Assembly (NCBI RefSeq): GCF_029784155.1
Contig: NC_073693.1
Span: forward strand, 165,717,104 to 165,781,103
DNA: 64,000 bases
Reading direction: 5' to 3'
From: Uranotaenia lowii
Taxonomy: Eukaryota > Arthropoda > Insecta > Diptera > Culicidae
Position 1 is the first letter of the stretch. Each line of letters opens with the position of its first letter. Under the pieces are notes generated by a model. The model did no database searches and was not told where the DNA came from. It saw nothing but the letters and a program-made list of their open reading frames with translations. Positions 1 to 10,500 of this stretch are shown here, one piece after another. The position numbers and the translations under genes were made by a program.

Positions 1-396
1 TTGTTATTTATAGCAGTAGAGTAAGAATACAATATTCTTTTAATTTATTACTATAATTCTCCTCTCCTAGCAAATAATCTGAATAAACCCGAGAAAAACT
101 CGGGAAGTTTTAAACAACATCTGGACATCCCAGCCAGATTCGACTTATCAGGATTCTTTACTGGATTTATGGGCAAGCCTGAATATATTCAGAAAATCTG
201 GAATAAACTAAAATCAAAGTATAAAGTATAGACCGTTCAGCATTCTCCTGTACGATCTACAGTGAAATATACGCGGATACATCATAGATATTTTGCTGAA
301 AGCATAAGTTTTTAATGATTGTGTAGCTTTAACAACGTATTAATATTTCATAAATTATCCAAAATTATTTGAAAAATTTAAAAAGCCTGTAGTAGA
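1..396. other. AT-rich non-coding stretch
   Basis: I see no coding, RNA or clear repeat signal here. It lies upstream of the host gene's first coding exon. Confidence 0.5.
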
Positions 397-511
397 TATT
401 CGGCCGAATACTTAGCTCAACTATTCGGTGAGCCGAATATTCGGCTAAACGGTTTTTTGGCGGTATTCGGCGCCGAATATTCGGCCGACCGAATATTCGG
501 TACATCTCTAT
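397..511. repeat. cluster of CCGAATATTCGG palindromes
   Basis: The core palindrome CCGAATATTCGG occurs three times, beginning near 433, 473 and 489, together with variants such as TATTCGGCCGAATA near 397. The block is GC-rich against an AT-rich background and could fold into several alternative hairpins. Such palindromic clusters are often found at ends of insect DNA transposons, but no second terminus was found, so the parent element is unknown. Confidence 0.6.
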
Positions 512-632
512 TAAAAACTAAATTTTCATAAGTCTTCATAAGACTTTTCATTCAAAACAAATGTTGTAGCAAGTTACCCCATTTTCTGAGGAGGGTGAAA
601 ATCGCATGTTTTTATAAAATTAAAAATAACTA

Positions 633-1281
633 TTTTTTATTTATATAGATTCCGTCTCACGACATAACTTGACGAACATAATTCCTAAAATTCACTCGGT
701 CCATGGCAACCGTTCTCCAATTCCTCGGACACCCCACGTTCGCCAGATCACGCTCCACTTGGTCTAACCACCTCGCCCGTTGCGCCCCCGCTCGTCTTGT
801 TCCTACCGGATTCGTAGCGAACACCTGTTTTGCAGGACAGTCGTCCGGCATTTTCGCAACATGTCCCGCCCAGCGTATCCGGCCAGCTTTCACCACCTTC
901 TGGATACTGGGTTCGCCGTAGAGTCGCGCGAGCTCGTGGTTCATCCTTCGCATCCACACTCCGTTCTCCTGTACGCCGCCAAAGGTGGTTCTTAACACTC
1001 GTTGCTCGAATACTCCGAGTGTACGCAGGTCCTCCTCGAGCAATATCCATGTCTCGTGCCCGTAGAGAACAACCGGTCTAATGAGCGTCATATACAGGTT
1101 ACACTTCGTGCGAGGGCTAAATTTTCTCGACCGCAGTTGCTTGTGGAGTCCATAGTAGGCACGACTTCCGCTGATAATTCGCCTCCGGATCTCACGGCTG
1201 GTGTCATTGTCTGCGGTCACCAGTGAGCCGAGATAGACAAAGTCTTCGACTATCTCCAGCTTGTCGCCGTCGATCGTGACC
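633..1281 (-). mobile_element. 5'-truncated non-LTR retrotransposon, copy 1
   Basis: The segment is flanked by an 11-bp direct repeat AAAAATAACTA at 622-632 and 1282-1292, read as the target-site duplication. On the minus strand it holds the end of a reverse-transcriptase ORF, a very short 3' UTR and an A/T-rich tail (complement of 633-649). Truncation at the 5' end is typical of LINE insertion by target-primed reverse transcription. The sharp TSD and long open frame suggest a recent insertion. A second, shorter copy with the same 3' end lies near 3.1-3.4 kb. Confidence 0.85.
657..1281 (-). pseudogene. LINE reverse transcriptase C-terminal fragment
   Basis: About 208 residues remain open up to a TGA at 657-659. 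Visible motifs are the post-catalytic block FVYLGSLVTADND, then TLIRPVVLYGHETW, and a tail with RIRWAGHVAKMP. These are typical of the C-terminal part of LINE reverse transcriptases in many insects. The polymerase active site (YADD-type motif) and the endonuclease are missing because the insertion is 5'-truncated. The GTG/ATG-like start seen in the frame is not a natural start. The clade was not assigned. It is dead as a gene and has no promoter of its own. Confidence 0.85.
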
Positions 1282-1292
1282 AAAAATAACTA

Positions 1293-3065
1293 AAGAAACC
1301 AATAATTTTTCTAACTACGCCAATTTGATGTCCCATCATCCTTGAAACTTTTTATGCATAAGGGGGATTAACTGTGAATATAAGGTTTTTAGAAACCATT
1401 GAAGTTAAAAATTGTTGCATGTTGCCCCAGTTGACGGTAATACTTAATTCCACAAAAGAAACGCTTTGTTAAACACTCGATTCAACGTTCAAATCGAGCT
1501 CATTGTATTTGAATTCGGTTCCAATAAATCAACTTGGCCTGAGAAATCCATGATGAACTTCCGACAAAAGATGGAACCAAACAAAAAATTCCTCTAAGAT
1601 AACAAAAATCTTTCCTTGTTCCGTTTCGTTAAACTCATCCCCGGAAAGTGGAAGAAGCTGGAATAGATTCGCACATTTTTCCCCGCTTATCCCGTGACAG
1701 AGGAAAAATGTGGCCTCTTAAAGCACTTTTGATATGTGATGGTTGAATGTGAAGCACGAGAGTGCCACAAAAAGCGAGAAGATGGGACAAATCTTCCCAG
1801 AACAGGCGATAATAATAATGTGCCATGATTGTTAGCATTTATCGGTGGTGGTGGTGGTATCATTATTCGGAAAACTTTTTCTCATGTCGCCCCGTTCACA
1901 GCAAAAGAGCACACCCACTCTCCCACAGCCCACAAACCACCCACAACAACCGGAATTTATCCTCGGTGACATTTATTGCTTTCGTATCCAATGTAATTAA
2001 TTATTTGATTATTTGATGCCGCTTACAAGGAATTGATTGGAAGCGGATAAAACGGCGCGATAATCAGTTTGTCAGAAATAATTTCCACAAATGTTTGCAA
2101 ACAATATCTGTATTATTATTATTTCGGTGGATTAAAATGTGTACACGTGTGGTTCAAATAACAATGTGATACAACCGCTCGTCCAATACACAATCGCTTC
2201 ATTGAAGCTGAGAACATTGATAATGATGACATTAATGGACATTCATGAATTCTTAAGAAATTTAAGGTGTCTGCTCATTGGATACAATTTTTTATCATCA
2301 TTAATCATTGAGTTTAAGTTAAGATTTTGTCATACAATTTTCACATTTGTTGCCAAATGTAAGAACAGAAAAAATTCAAAAAAAAAGTGTGAAAAGTATA
2401 ATATTATACACAGTAGTTTAAAGGATAAACATATGTGTGTAGGTCTTAAATGAACTCATTTTAATAAAAACGTTCAAGGCAAATTTTTAGCTTCAAGTTG
2501 GAGTCGTTCAGAATTTGAACAACATATCTTTTAATTAGTATACATGAATAAGAATAGAAGAAGATACAGATGCGTAGGAAAAAAATAAATCACATGAAAC
2601 AGTGCAATCTTTTCCAAATTTAACATGCTGTCATGGTTGATATTTTTCCCATGAAATTTTTCACATAATCCAGTTCAACTATCAAACAAACGCTTCACAA
2701 AAAATAATTTAAAAGTGTAGTGTATGATTGGGAAAAAATACAACTATTTCCGTAAAAGGGAACTTTGAAATTTCTTCACCTTTTGACATTGTAACGGGCA
2801 AAGTATCATTAAAATCACGCGATCCACGCGATCAAAAATGGTGCCGGTTTCAAAATGAGGTTAATTATCACAGGAATAGAAAAAAATGCTACAACTCACT
2901 GCAATTCGTTTCTTTGTGTCTTAAAAAATAATATTTTTTTCTTTTTTAAAAACAAGTGAATGCTATTTTACTTAACTTTGAGACTGAGGACTGAGATTTC
3001 AAGCTTACAAAAAAGTCAAACTTATCAAAAAAAAAAAAAAATAAATAAATAAATTAGAGAGTAGG
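1293..3065. other. non-coding, AT-rich upstream region
   Basis: Short open frames here have no recognisable motifs and AT-biased composition. A run of A with TAAATA repeats near 3029-3055 is low complexity. I see no convincing gene. Confidence 0.5.
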
Positions 3066-3388
3066 TATTTATTTTATTTACATAGTATTCCGTCTCACGA
3101 CATAACTTGACGAACATAATTCCTAAAATTCACTCGGTCCATGGCAACCGTTCTCCAATTTCTCGGGAACCCCACGTTCGCCAGATCACGCTCCACTTGG
3201 TCTAACCACCTCGCCCGTTGCGCCCCCGCTCGTCTTGTTCCTACCGGATTCGTAGCGAACACCTGTTTTGCAGGACAGTCGTCCGGCATTCGCGCAACAT
3301 GTCCCGCCCAGCGTATCCGGCCAGCTTTCACCACCTTCTGGATACTGGGTTCGCCGTAGAGTCGCGCGAGCTCGTCGTTCATCCTTCG
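3066..3388 (-). mobile_element. 5'-truncated non-LTR retrotransposon, copy 2
   Basis: From about 3087 to 3388 the sequence is nearly identical to 651-950, with only about half a dozen differences seen by eye. It shares the same 3' end, ATTCCGTCTCACG on the + strand. The A/T-rich tail (3066-3086) differs in length and sequence from copy 1. The coding frame is open from about 3388 to the TGA at 3095-3097. The match stops abruptly at 3388, the truncation point. I could not identify a target duplication. Confidence 0.8.
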
Positions 3389-3679
3389 TTTCGAAACAGC
3401 TGTTTCCACTAAATTGCCCTCAGTTTCTTCTAAAAGAGAAGTAATGGACCGAAAAGTAACAGAAATTGAAGGAAAAGTATGTATCTACCTAAGATACAGA
3501 TGAGACCAAGTATAAGTGAGAAAAACTTAACAATATCATGACTGAAAAAGTGTGCGCTGGTCGATGGAACGATAAATAAATTTTTTTTAATTTTTTCATG
3601 AATTATCATAAGATTACCTTCTTTTCCTTTATAGAAAGTATTTAAATCAAACGTAAGGTTTTTAAGATACACGCATTCG
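3389..3679. other. non-coding spacer
   Basis: AT-rich sequence between a LINE fragment and a mariner element. Nothing recognisable. Confidence 0.4.
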
Positions 3680-3681
3680 TA

Positions 3682-4987
3682 AAGTCTGCTTCATTTAATA
3701 TTGGAACACAAACAATTGCGTGTAGCTCAGTCATTTATTAACGAATTCATAATTTGTTTTTCATACAAATGTAGCATTTTCTTTACTCTTTCATAAAAAA
3801 AAAAATTAAAAAAATTATTCATTGCTGTTTCGAAGAAATTCTCGTACTTTTCCCGTAATACGGCACATTAGGCGGCGCACACCCTTTTCGTCCACCGTTT
3901 TGGCGATTTGATTCCACCAGTTCTTCATTTGAGTCATGTTCCTAACAAGTTTTCCCTTTGCCTTAAGCCTCCGCTTCGTGATTGCCAAGTATTTCTCTAT
4001 CGGCCGGAACTGGGGGCAGTTTGGGGGGTTGAGGTCCTTCGGTATTACGCTGACCCCGTTCGTTGCGTACCATTCCATAACCGTTTTGCTGTAATGGCAG
4101 CTTGCGAGGTCCGGCCAAAACATTACTGGACGGTCGTGGGCACGAATAAACGGCAGAATCCGTTTCTGTAGGCACTCTTTTTTGAAGACTTCTGATTTCA
4201 TTGTCTTGTCAATGAGAAAGACTTTGGTTTTCTGTCCACAACTGCATATCCCCTGCCAAATCATGTACTTGCGGGCGAATTTATCCGCAAACACGAACAT
4301 AAATTTTGCAGGTACATCCCCCCGAGCCGTCGCCAAATAAAATTTTTGACCTGGGATTTGCCCAAAGTCCGCCTTCACGTAGGTCTCATTGTCCATCAGA
4401 ATACATCCGTCGAACTTGGTCAGCACTTGGTCGTACAGCTTTCGAGCACGGATTCTGGCCACATTGTTCTGCTTCAGCGTCCGATTTGGCTGTTTGCTGG
4501 CTCGGAATGACCTTATTCCTTCCCGGAGACGAATTCGTCGCACCGTACTGTGAGCGGCCTGGAACCTATTGGCCAAATCGCGGTCTGAAAGATTGAGATT
4601 CCTCTTGACGGCCTTGATGACTTTCCCACGCAGTTTCCGGTCGACAGTTCCACTCCGACGCTTCGAATGCGGCTTCCGAGCCGTCGTCAATGTTTCCTTG
4701 TACTGCTTGATAACACGCCATACGGTATTTCTGGGCATTTTAAGCTGTTTAGCTAGCTTCGATGCCGACAACAATGGATTTTCAAGAAAACTGTGCACAA
4801 TTTGATCTCTCCGTTCGGCTTCCATGGCGGTTGTTTACAAAATGCTATCGTTTGGTGTTATGACATAAATACATGGTGAAAGGTAATGAATTTCCCGACA
4901 CGTGGGTGAAAAAAGTTTCCAAATCCGTCCACTAGGAGCGCCACAATGAGCAAAAGAATTTGTTCCAATATTAAATGAAGCAGACTT
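3682..4987 (-). mobile_element. intact mariner element, DD37E type, 1306 bp
   Basis: The element has perfect 27-bp terminal inverted repeats at 3682-3708 (starting AAGTCTGCTTCATTTAATAT) and 4961-4987. It is flanked on both sides by TA (3680-3681 and 4988-4989), the target duplication of all Tc1/mariner elements. A single ORF fills most of the interior. The perfect TIRs and uninterrupted transposase point to recent transposition, and the copy may still be competent. The DD37E signature is that of the ITmD37E group described from mosquitoes. Confidence 0.93.
3815..4825 (-). CDS. mariner transposase, DD37E catalytic triad
   Basis: This 336-residue protein would cut and paste the surrounding element. 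The N-terminal third (about 1-110) is a paired helix-turn-helix DNA-binding region with a basic linker RKPHSKRRSGT near 50-60. The catalytic residues are D145 (LMDNETYVKADFGQ), D239 (MFWPDLASCHYS) and E277 (FRPIEKYLAI). There are 37 residues between the last two, which defines the DD37E type. A conserved FADKFARKYMIWQ block lies near 179-191. The length is normal for the superfamily, and the ORF runs from ATG (4823-4825) to stop without interruption. The start is the first ATG inside the left TIR. Regulation is not visible. Activity is inferred, not shown. Confidence 0.93.
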   Translation of the reverse strand: MEAERRDQIVHSFLENPLLSASKLAKQLKMPRNTVWRVIKQYKETLTTARKPHSKRRSGTVDRKLRGKVIKAVKRNLNLSDRDLANRFQAAHSTVRRIRLREGIRSFRASKQPNRTLKQNNVARIRARKLYDQVLTKFDGCILMDNETYVKADFGQIPGQKFYLATARGDVPAKFMFVFADKFARKYMIWQGICSCGQKTKVFLIDKTMKSEVFKKECLQKRILPFIRAHDRPVMFWPDLASCHYSKTVMEWYATNGVSVIPKDLNPPNCPQFRPIEKYLAITKRRLKAKGKLVRNMTQMKNWWNQIAKTVDEKGVRRLMCRITGKVREFLRNSNE

Positions 4988-4989
4988 TA

Positions 4990-5588
4990 ACTTTTAAAAA
5001 ACGTATGCCAAAGCAGAAAATCAGTCACCGTGTGGAGCAGGTCACCCCCCTATCCTTTGTCATTCATTTTGACAACCATCAAAATTACGGGCCCACGATT
5101 TTGTGGGCCCATATCAAACCTGACATTTTGCTATCAAGAAACCGGACTAGATGTCAAATCGTAGAGAATTATGAATGATTGCACACTAACACAACAATCA
5201 TTCTGGTTCCTCATTGGTTAAAAATTTGACTTTTTCAACTCTGTACTGCGTTGAGAGGAAAACACCATAAACGTTTCTCCCGATGGATAGGAAATAAGAA
5301 AAAGATTCTTGTTCGCAAGAAGAACCGGATTTTCATCCCCCTGCTGTGGAGCAAGTTGAGAACCCCCTGAAGCAGAATGAGCTTCCTTTAAAATTTAAAC
5401 TTGTAAGCTGTACAGAGGTACTAAGCCTATACATATATTTATTCATTACACTGTCCTTCCCAAATTTTTAATCGTGATACAAAATATGATTTTGTTAAAG
5501 AAATGAAGAAATTAAATGTGAAAGATTACTTGAAAAAATATATTTTTATTTAAATTTCCAATATGATTACTACATTTTTTCTTGTATG
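4990..5588. other. non-coding spacer
   Basis: AT-rich sequence between the mariner and the minisatellite element. A short palindrome-like CGGGCCCACG...TGTGGGCCC occurs near 5088-5110. No gene was recognised. Confidence 0.4.
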
Positions 5589-5837
5589 TGTCGTGATTTT
5601 ACGATTCTTATGAACTCAGAGATTATTCAATTCCGAGATTCACTCACACACGTCTTTTACTTACAAGAATAGATCAATGACTGACTTTGTTTTGTTTGTT
5701 TTGTCTAGTGTTGCCAAAATACCAAACGTTGCCATAGACATTTATTTCTATTTTATTTTTCTTCAGTGTTGCCAAGTACAATTTTTTTTTTATTAAGTTT
5801 GATTTATTTTCTGCATATCCTTCATCTCATCTCTACA
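5589..5837 (+). repeat. terminal unit of minisatellite element, copy 1
   Basis: About 249 bp running from TGTCGTGATTTTACGATTCT to CATCTCATCTCTACA. The same unit recurs in direct orientation at 7241-7482 and in reverse at 14389-14614. The shared boundaries (TGTCGTGA and CTCTACA) mark a transposon-derived unit. It contains no ORF and the copies differ by scattered substitutions and small indels. Confidence 0.8.
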
Positions 5838-6150
5838 TACCTTCTTACCTCTATTCTCAATTAAAACTTGTCACGCGCTGACTTTTGCTTTTTTTCTGTC
5901 GAACAAAATTTTATTTACCAAATTTCCTTAATTTTTTTTTCCATATTCCACATATTTATTCTCTATCCTATAAATTTTATTTTATTCCTGCTTATTCTTA
6001 ATTTCATCTCTACATACCTCCTCAACATTATTCTCAATAGAATCTTTAATTTACAGACTTTTGTTTTTCTGAAATACAAAATTTTATATCCCAAATATCC
6101 CTCATCTCAATTCTAAATTCCATTCCATGCAAATGCTTTTCAAATCTTAA
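5815..6150. repeat. degenerate tandem repeat of about 150-185 bp
   Basis: The motif CTGCATATCC/CTGCTTATTC ... CATCTCTACATACC ... ATTCTCAAT ... CAAAATTTTAT is present at about 5815-5925 and again at about 5990-6100, with a third partial match near 6150-6190. It appears to be an extension of the 3' end of the terminal unit. No coding content. Confidence 0.5.
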
Positions 6151-6199
6151 AATTTTATTTCTTCTCTGCATATTCTCCATCCAATCCGAAAATATTCCC

Positions 6200-7240
6200 C
6201 ACAAAAGCTTTCACAATCTATGCTTTTCCTGTCGCTCTGCTTTTGTTTACCAGAGCCGAAACAATCCGCAAAAACCATTCTTAGCAACAGCTTTTTCAAA
6301 CTGTGCATTTCTTGTCACTCTGTCTCTGTTTACCAGAGTCGGAATAATTCGATAGTTTTCATAGAAACAGCCTTCCACTAGCCTCAAAAATCCAAATAGA
6401 AAAAATAATAGAAGCAGCTGCCTTAAAAATCTGTGCTTTCTAAGCCTATCCTGTCTTTGTCCACCAGAAGGCCAAATCAAAACAAACATCAGCAAAAGCC
6501 GCCTTATAAATCTGCGCTTTCAAAGTCAAATCCATCCATAACAATCAATCAGCCCCCACAGTCCTAAGAATTTGCGCTTCCAAAGCCATTTCGTCTTTAT
6601 CCACCGAAAGACCAAATCATAACAAACAATCAGCAAAAGCTGCCTGAAAATCTGCGCTCCCAAATCCATTCCGTCTTTATCCACCGGGAAGCCAAACCAA
6701 AACAATCAAACAGCAGAAACAGTCTTAATTTGCGCTTCCGTCATTTTCCACCGAAAGCAAAATCAGAACAAACAATGAGCAGCTGCAGCCTTAAAAATCT
6801 GTACTTTCTAAGCCAATTCTGTCGTATTCCACCGGAAGGCCAAATCATAACAAACAATCAGCCACAGCAGTCCTAAAGATCAGCGCTTCTAAAGCCATTC
6901 TATCTTTATCCACCGGAAAGCCAAATCATAACAAACAATCAGCAGCATCAGCCTTAGAAATCTGCGCTTCTTTAGCCATTTCCGTTTTTTTTCCACCGGA
7001 AAGCCTGTTCAAAATAAACAATCAGCAGCAGCAGCCTTAAAAATATGCGTTTAAAAAGCAATTCCGTCTTTTTCCAGTAACCGAATCAGCAACAATTTTG
7101 TTCGTAACAGCAGCCTTTAAAATCGGTGCTTCCTGTGCCAATCCGTCTTTCATATCGGAGGCCGAATCAGAAATAAATTTTTCGTAGCAGCAGCCTTGAC
7201 AATTTGCGCCTTCTGTCCATATTCTACCAACCACGCCAAA
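6200..7240. repeat. minisatellite, units of about 70-87 bp
   Basis: Imperfect tandem units share AATCATAACAAACAATCAGC, then CAGCCTTAAAAATCTGCGCTT, then CCATTCCGTCTTTATCCACCG. The CCACCG landmark recurs near 6602, 6678, 6746, 6824, 6911 and 6993. Units are more degenerate toward 6200. The array abuts the terminal unit at 7241, and the same pairing is seen inverted at 14389-14915. This shows that minisatellite and terminal unit form one element. Internal tandem repeats are a feature of DINE-1/Helentron-like elements, but Helitron ends were not verified. Confidence 0.8.
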
Positions 7241-7482
7241 TGTCGTGATTTTACGATTCTTGTGAATATCAATTCAGAGATTCACTCAGACACGTCTTTG
7301 ACTCACAAGAATAAATCAATGACTGACTTTGTTTTGTTTGTTTTGCCTAGTGTTGCCAAAATAACAAACGTTGCCATAGACTTTTTTCTATTTTATTTAT
7401 CTTCAGTGTTGCCGAAAAATTATTAATTTTGTTTTTTTATTTTTAATAAAATTTTCAGCATATCCTTCATCTCATCTCTACA
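7241..7482 (+). repeat. terminal unit of minisatellite element, copy 2
   Basis: Direct copy of the unit at 5589-5837, from TGTCGTGATT to CTCATCTCTACA. The sequence after 7482 is unrelated to that after copy 1 and copy 3, so CTCTACA is the probable element end. Confidence 0.8.
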
Positions 7483-8935
7483 GTATGTACAGTCTCCCCA
7501 TGTTGGTTTATTCGGGTGTTAGTTTACCAAATATCAAGCTTTTCATGAATTTCAGTAATTAAATACTTCCTCTTTGATTTCAAGTATGTTTTTTTTATTT
7601 TCAATTTTATTAAAAAATAACATATTTTGCCGAAACAATCAACGTTTTTAAAAACTACAATTAGGGGTTAAAATTGCAGCTTGTAACAATTATTAGTCAA
7701 ATTGAAAATAATTATTAGTCACATAGAAGTCCATGGCAACACCCGAATATCAACATTAAAAATCAACAAGTTTCTGGCAAACATTCCGAGCATTCTTCGC
7801 TAGTATACATTCAAGGGTTTTACTGTTATCAAATACACAAATAATATGTCTCATGCATTTTGATGATATTGTCGATTAACTAAAAATCATAACATGAAAT
7901 AATTTCTTTTAGTTTAGTAGATGATCAGTAGTTCAAATGATCGTTGACTAATAATTGTGTGTGACCCATGATTGTGGGGGGACTATACATTTTTAATAAA
8001 AAGAAATGATTCATTGAATAATGTTGTTTTACAGATTTACAAAAAAAAACTTAGATATATTCAATTTGCTAATAGGTTCAGAGTCATCATAGTTTCAAAT
8101 AAAACATAGTTCCAAATGTAGCCTTAACATTGTTGTGAAGTTTCAAGCTGCAAAATACGAATCTCAGTTCAGCGAAAAACACATTGAACTACAGAGAAAA
8201 TTGAATTCACCTTCCCCTTTCAGCACTTTATCACTGGCATAGTTTCACAGTTAAAAGCTTAAAAGTGCTTCCCGGTAGACCAACCTAATGGTTGTGCTTT
8301 GTTCTTTTCTTTTCTCTTTTTCCAGTTGCTTCAGGTGTCGATGCGATTTTCATCAACAACGAGTCACCATTAGGCAAAAAAGGGATCTGGCCCCGGTGAA
8401 GAAGCTTCGGGGTTTCCCATTGGCCACGTTCTGTGCAGCAACCGTAAAACGAACGGACGTCGGCATTGAAATTGAAGGTAGGAAGTAAGGAAGCACTTCC
8501 AAACGCAATCTTTGGCATTTCTTCAAGCATTTTGCTTTGCTTTGCTGCCACCGTACTGCTGCTGGATTCAAATACCCAACAAATAACGAGCTTTTCCGTG
8601 CCAGGAAGCACTCTGAATGAAGCCAAAGCCGCGCCACTTCCGTTGTGAATAGGAAGGCGAGAAGGATGGTTGTCTGGTTCGGGTAAAAAAAGGAAGCAGC
8701 ATAAGTAAAATTAAAGCATCAAGCCAGATTTCCTGAGTTGCCTGTTGAGCGCGCCAATGTGGGCGTATGTTAAGTACCAGGGATTCTAAATCTCAACCTC
8801 AGTATTTGCCAGCCCCTGGTGATAAGGAAGAAGTAGGGCAGGCATTGAAGAAATTCTATCAGCCATAGCGAGCTAAATCCAAGGTCTGAAAAGCCACGCG
8901 TAAAGGAAAAGGCAAATGCGGATCTAGAGCAGAGC
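7483..8935. other. presumed 5' flank of the host gene
   Basis: No coding exon was recognised. The part from about 8320 to 8650 is less AT-rich than its surroundings, has open frames on both strands and could include an untranslated exon or regulatory DNA. None of those frames has a recognisable motif. This lies directly upstream of the first coding exon of the NACHT/WD-like gene. Confidence 0.35.
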
Positions 8936-8961
8936 TCAGTCAGTACACAACCAGTCAGTGA
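8936..8961 (+). promoter_or_regulatory. possible initiator elements
   Basis: Two TCAGT motifs (8936-8940 and 8955-8959) resemble the insect initiator consensus TCAGTY and lie 55-80 bp upstream of the first ATG. I saw no TATA box at the right distance and no clear DPE. This is a weak call based on motif and position only. Confidence 0.25.
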
Positions 8962-9015
8962 CGGGGCAATAAATAGTTGGGAGTGCCATCAGCAGGAGCA
9001 ACAGGAGCTGAAATC

Positions 9016-9130
9016 ATGGCCGCGGCAATCGAAGAAGCGGTCTTCAACGCACTTCGGGGCCACCAGGACGAAAAGACGAAGCTGCCGGCACCGCGCATTA
9101 TCAAGATTTATGTTGCCAGTCTCAAGGAAG
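9016..9130 (+). CDS. exon 1 of NACHT/WD-repeat (NWD/TEP1-type) protein
   Basis: Encodes residues 1-38 plus one base, starting MAAAIEEAVFNALRGHQDEK and ending IIKIYVASLKE. The ATG has A at -3 and G at +4, and an in-frame TAG at 8974-8976 makes it the first possible Met in this frame. A donor GTGAGT follows at 9131 (phase 1). The IIKIYVAS strand matches the first beta strand of the N-terminal Rossmann-like domain (VRIFISSTF in NWD1/NWD2/TEP1) that precedes NACHT in these proteins. The family assignment rests on the joined exons rather than this one alone. Orthology to NWD1, NWD2 or TEP1 is not resolved. Confidence 0.7.
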
Positions 9131-9585
9131 GTGAGTCCGGGATTTGTGTTGCTTTCGGAAAGGAAGAAAACTGATTATTCACACATCGATGAACAACGGT
9201 GGGGATGGAAGCATTTATATGTGTTTTTTTTACTTCTTACCGAGGAACTTCCGTGGGAAACCAAGACATTGTTGCCGAAGAATAGGTACTAGGCTCGATA
9301 AAATGGATTAATATGAATAGATTGATAACATAGTTAGATACATCGTTCGTGCGAAAAATGCGATAAACAGTTTTACCTCAATGTAACGTTCTATTCCAGA
9401 CTGTTAAGAGTGAACCACGAACATCACGAGAAATGGGAACATGGGAAGAAATTTGTGTAAAAAGTATATAAAAATGATATGCTTTGATAATATACGAAAG
9501 TGTCATCAGGCGTGTGCTTTCATTACGTCGCATGAAACGAAATGTAAACAAACAGTTTTTATAAAAAAAAACAAAAACTGACATA
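9131..9585. other. start of intron 1
   Basis: AT-rich intronic sequence before an inverted-repeat element. Nothing recognisable. Confidence 0.4.
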
Positions 9586-10500
9586 CAGTACCGTTCATAA
9601 CTGTATAGAAATTGAAAGCAAGCGCCCTGTCACTTCGAATTTGAACTTCCATAACTTTTTACTCTGATGATATTTTTTTTATCACACTTTCTGTATTAGA
9701 TAGATCAATTATCACACTATTATACCACAAAATTTGAGCTTTCTGAAGTTTGTGTGACCTGAGATATAGTAATTCTACGAAAATCGGACTTTTTGGACTT
9801 CTCTTATTCAAACTGCAATATCTCAGAAACTGCGCTACATTTTTTAATTTAAATTTAGCAGAGTGATTGTTGAAATATCAAGTTATCATGTCTGAAGTTT
9901 TTGAAAAGTTCTATCGATGGGATCAAAAGTAACGCGAAGTACAGTATATCAGGCATGAACCTAAAAATGCGATTTCTATAGAACTTTGGACGATTCATGA
10001 GAACAATATCGTTTTTATACACAAATCAGTCAAAAACTGTCTGGCAAAAGCAATGAAGAAAAGATAAAATGGAATAAATGATCTTTTTGTGTTTTGTAAC
10101 CATAATCTCACGATATTGTCTTAATTTTTTGGTTGAAATAGATTTACTGGTTGTTAAACATAAAATAGGATTGTCCTATGGAAACATTCATCCAAAATTC
10201 TATAGAAACCGCACTGCTAGGTTCATGCCCGAAATATTGTAGCTCGCGCAACTTTTGATCCCATCGATAGAACTTTTCAAAAATTCAGACATGCTAACTT
10301 GATATTTCAACAATTACTCTGCTAAATTTTAATAAAAAATGTAGTTTCAGAGATATTGCAGTTTGAATAAGAAAAGTTCAAAAAGTCCGATTTTCGTAGA
10401 ATTACTATATCTCAGGTCACACAAAGAAAAAACCTTTCAAAAACTTCAGACATGCAAGTTTAATATTTCAACAGTCACTCTGCTAAAGATTTCTCTGCTC
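9586..10500. mobile_element. inverted-repeat (foldback/MITE-like) element
   Basis: A left arm at about 9751-9990 (TGTGTGACCTGAGATATAGT inward) is matched in reverse by a right arm at about 10195-10425, with a spacer of about 200 bp. The arms are roughly 90% alike by eye. Beyond the right arm, 10433-10490 repeats part of the arm in direct orientation (CAGACATGCAAGTTTAATAT), so the structure is compound. The left outer flank CAGTACCGTTCATAACTGTA near 9586 resembles a Tc1/mariner terminus, but no matching right terminus was found. No ORF. It lies in intron 1. Confidence 0.7.

Noticed and set aside
5589..7482. Direct repeats of about 245 bp as LTRs of a retrotransposon
   Set aside because: No TG...CA ends, primer-binding site or polypurine tract, and the interior is minisatellite. 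The third copy shows the terminal unit belongs with the minisatellite on one side only.
8285..8650. Several open frames of 60-113 codons on both strands upstream of exon 1
   Set aside because: They overlap on both strands and show no motif. The region may be regulatory or an untranslated exon, but no frame can be supported.
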